A DNA stretch of 23,974 bases. It comes from Nostoc sp. CHAB 5715. GTDB lineage: Bacteria; Cyanobacteriota; Cyanobacteriia; Cyanobacteriales; Nostocaceae. Position 1 is the stretch's first letter. Each line of letters starts with the position of its first letter. The notes beneath the pieces were generated by a model. It did not search any database. It was not told where the DNA came from and saw only the letters and a program-made list of their open reading frames with translations. The position numbers and the translations under genes are program-made. The stretch covers positions 1 through 23,974 of the forward strand of contig NZ_JAIVFR010000005.1 of the NCBI RefSeq assembly GCF_020829685.1. The letters are read 5' to 3'. Below are positions 22,910 to 23,974 of the stretch, piece after piece.

Positions 22910-23297
22910 CAATACTGCGTAGGTTTTGAATATTCGTAGGTTGGGTTGAGCTTAAGCGTTACCCAACAAACCCCCCTCTTAGGTTGGGTTTCGTTCCTCA
23001 AGCGCCACTTGCTTCAAGTCGGGAAACCCGCCCAACACAGTGCATTGGTGTCAACTTAACGTGAAACCAAGCGTCCGCCGGGAATTTAAATTCCCGGCTC
23101 ATAGCTGAAGTCCTCTGAAGAGGACTGAATTTTTAGTCCATTTTAATGGACTTGGGCTATTAGACCGCCGTTTTAACGGTGGGCGGACGAACAACACCCA
23201 ACGAGTACGCTATTTCTGGCTTAAGTTGACACCAATGAACACAGTGGCTCCCCAACCTACACATTTTTATTTTTTATCCAAAACCTACGCAGTATTG
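22910..23297. mobile_element. Triple-nested inverted-repeat element
   Basis: The outer ends CAATACTGCGTAGGTTTTG (22910-22928) and the exact complement at 23279-23297 form a 19-bp perfect repeat. Inside, GTAGGTTGGGTTGAGC faces GGCTCCCCAACCTAC, and inside that sits cloverleaf copy C at 23043-23237. Confidence 0.75.
23043..23237 (+). mobile_element. Cloverleaf element with CATTGGTGTCAACTTAA ends, copy C
   Basis: The 17-bp ends are perfect complements. The hairpins are GGGAATTTAAATTCCC, AGTCCTCT/AGAGGACT, AGTCCATT/AATGGACT and CCGCCGTT/AACGGTGG, and the closing stem CGTCCGCC/GGCGGACG (23072-23079 with 23182-23189) is fully paired. Compared with copies A and B most stem bases differ but pairing holds. 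Confidence 0.85.
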
Positions 23298-23431
23298 CAA
23301 TGAGTAGCATCATGTGGATTTATTCGTCGTTATCTAAAACTGTCCACTTGTCAAGCAGGTGTAACTTTTGTTAACCTTAATTTTAGGGAATATATAAAGC
23401 TAATGTTGCGAAACACCGGAGAGTAAAAACT

Positions 23432-23599
23432 ATGGATATCCCGATGGAGCTTAACTTAGAGCAGAAATTCAACCTCAAACTTTACGAAGAGCAAATTAAG
23501 AGATTAAACCAGGAAGAATCTCAAAAATTGCTTCTAGAACTGCTGCGGCAGTTAATGGTCAAAGACAATATGATCAAGCATCTTCTCAAGCAGGCTTAA
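23432..23599 (+). CDS. nblA: NblA, phycobilisome degradation protein
   Basis: The 55-residue protein MDIPMELNLEQKFNLKLYEEQ...KRLNQEESQKLLLELLRQLMVKDNMIKHLLKQA has the NblA pattern: (M/I)ELxLEQxFxLxxxExQ, then LxxEExQKxLLELxxQLMVKDNxxKxLLK, forming two helices. NblA binds phycobiliprotein rods and delivers them to Clp protease during nitrogen or other starvation. GGAGAG at 23418-23423 is an ideal ribosome binding site, eight bases before ATG. Length is normal for the family. A GTA-N8-TAA sequence at 23361-23374 differs by one base from the NtcA consensus, but its distance to TATATA at 23391 is not the usual spacing, so regulation by NtcA is only a possibility. It lies downstream of pebAB and the HEAT gene but behind 1.2 kb of repeats. 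Confidence 0.85.
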   Translation: MDIPMELNLEQKFNLKLYEEQIKRLNQEESQKLLLELLRQLMVKDNMIKHLLKQA

Positions 23600-23684
23600 C
23601 TAACTGGGGATGTTTGTTAATTTTCTAGAGTACAAGTAGAAACAAAAGGATGTGGAAAGGCTTCTCTAGATTAAACTGCAAGCC

Positions 23685-23812
23685 TACTCTATCCTCTGGC
23701 GGTATATATATTCAATTTCAACAACAACTGGCGTTAGTGTAGCTCCTGCGTAAGGAGGTTCACCCCCATAACGTTTATTACCAAAAGCTTGTCGGATTTA
23801 CTCAGCACGAGC
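23685..23812 (-). pseudogene. Possible relic of an unidentified protein's C-terminus
   Basis: One minus-strand frame reads ARAE, a TAA codon, then IRQAFGNKRYGGEPPYAGATLTPVVVEIEYIYRQRIE and a TAG stop. The composition looks like a genuine protein end, but an in-frame stop and no start suggest a decayed fragment. I do not recognise the family. The DNA from 23600 to 23684 holds nothing else. Confidence 0.3.
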
Positions 23813-23849
23813 GCACTATTTTTTAGAACCAAGCATAAAAATGGGCATG

Positions 23850-23974
23850 ATATCATGTCCGATAAATTACTTGTGATATGTCAAAAGCGAGTGGAACGAA
23901 GTGAAACGAAGCAATCACAACGTCTGGAGCGATTGCTTCACTCCGTTCGCAATTGACTTGTGTTTAACCGGACG
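23850..23974. mobile_element. ATATCATGTCC-family element, partial, carrying a GTCAAAAGCGA palindrome
   Basis: ATATCATGTCCG opens as in the element at 2835-3028, and the window ends in AACCGGACG, which would fit the start of the complementary right end. Inside, 23880-23958 is a palindrome beginning GTCAAAAGCGA and ending CGCAATTGAC with AAGCAATC facing GATTGCTTC. Confidence 0.5.

Larger units (their letters stand above)
22186..23431. other. 1.2-kb repeat-dominated intergenic region
   Basis: No convincing gene lies here. In order it holds a GAGCGTAGCCGA/GAGCGCAGTCGAAG repeat cluster (22285-22375), a 21-bp minisatellite (22400-22620), a left end of the TATAGCAGTCCT family (22628), a nested palindrome (22693-22864) and a triple-nested element (22910-23297). 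The last 134 bp are nblA upstream DNA. Open frames across the minisatellite reflect its stop-free unit of 21 bases. Confidence 0.7.

Noticed and set aside
23361..23396. NtcA-activated promoter for nblA
   Set aside because: The site is GTA-N8-TAA instead of GTA-N8-TAC and the distance to TATATA is shorter than the usual 22 bp, so I do not list it as a feature.

Overview
The window looks like chromosomal DNA from a filamentous, phycoerythrin-making cyanobacterium of the Nostoc type. This rests on frequent HIP1 octamers (GCGATCGC), the phycoerythrobilin genes pebA and pebB, an nblA gene, CCCTACT/CCCCACT heptanucleotide tracts, and a very dense load of small inverted-repeat (MITE-like) elements. 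All assignments come from reading the sequence; no database was searched.

Layout. 1-1072 (minus): a NACHT-type NTPase cut by the window start. 1676-2173: a promoter, a duplicated HIP1 hairpin leader, a small conserved cyanobacterial protein and a hairpin. 2234-2507: a 21-bp-period minisatellite. 2539-3422: three repeat elements, one nested. 3508-6553 (minus): an overlapping pair, a P-loop ATPase and a protein with an inactive-STAND-like N-terminus and TPRs; with the NACHT gene this is a conflict/signalling-type neighbourhood. 7312-8799 (minus): a multicopper oxidase whose start was replaced by a MITE. 8827-9468: a TetR regulator. 9835-10584 (minus): an SDR oxidoreductase. 10994-14058: a glycosyltransferase stub, phnM, a PhnF-like GntR regulator and a 2H phosphoesterase, with no C-P lyase core genes. 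14248-15449 (minus): a partner-switching pair (STAS protein and RsbW-type kinase), the kinase capped by a MITE. 15497-17475 (minus): a damaged glycogen debranching enzyme. 17470-18537 (minus): a secreted endonuclease/exonuclease/phosphatase protein. 18847-22185: pebA, pebB, a small coiled-coil protein and a HEAT-repeat protein that may be a bilin lyase. 22186-23431: over 1.2 kb of repeats. 23432-23599: nblA, too short for usual ORF cut-offs.

The genes fall into several functional islands rather than one pathway: STAND-type NTPases, copper/redox genes with a regulator, phosphonate salvage remnants, stress signalling, glycogen breakdown, and phycobiliprotein pigment synthesis and turnover.

The most interesting structure is outside genes. 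A roughly 130-bp element with a four-hairpin, cloverleaf-like fold occurs five times. Its stems keep pairing although their sequences differ, and it sits inside at least two kinds of terminal inverted repeat. The second theme is repeat insertion remodelling gene ends: the oxidase start, the RsbW stop and the pebB start all lie at repeat boundaries.
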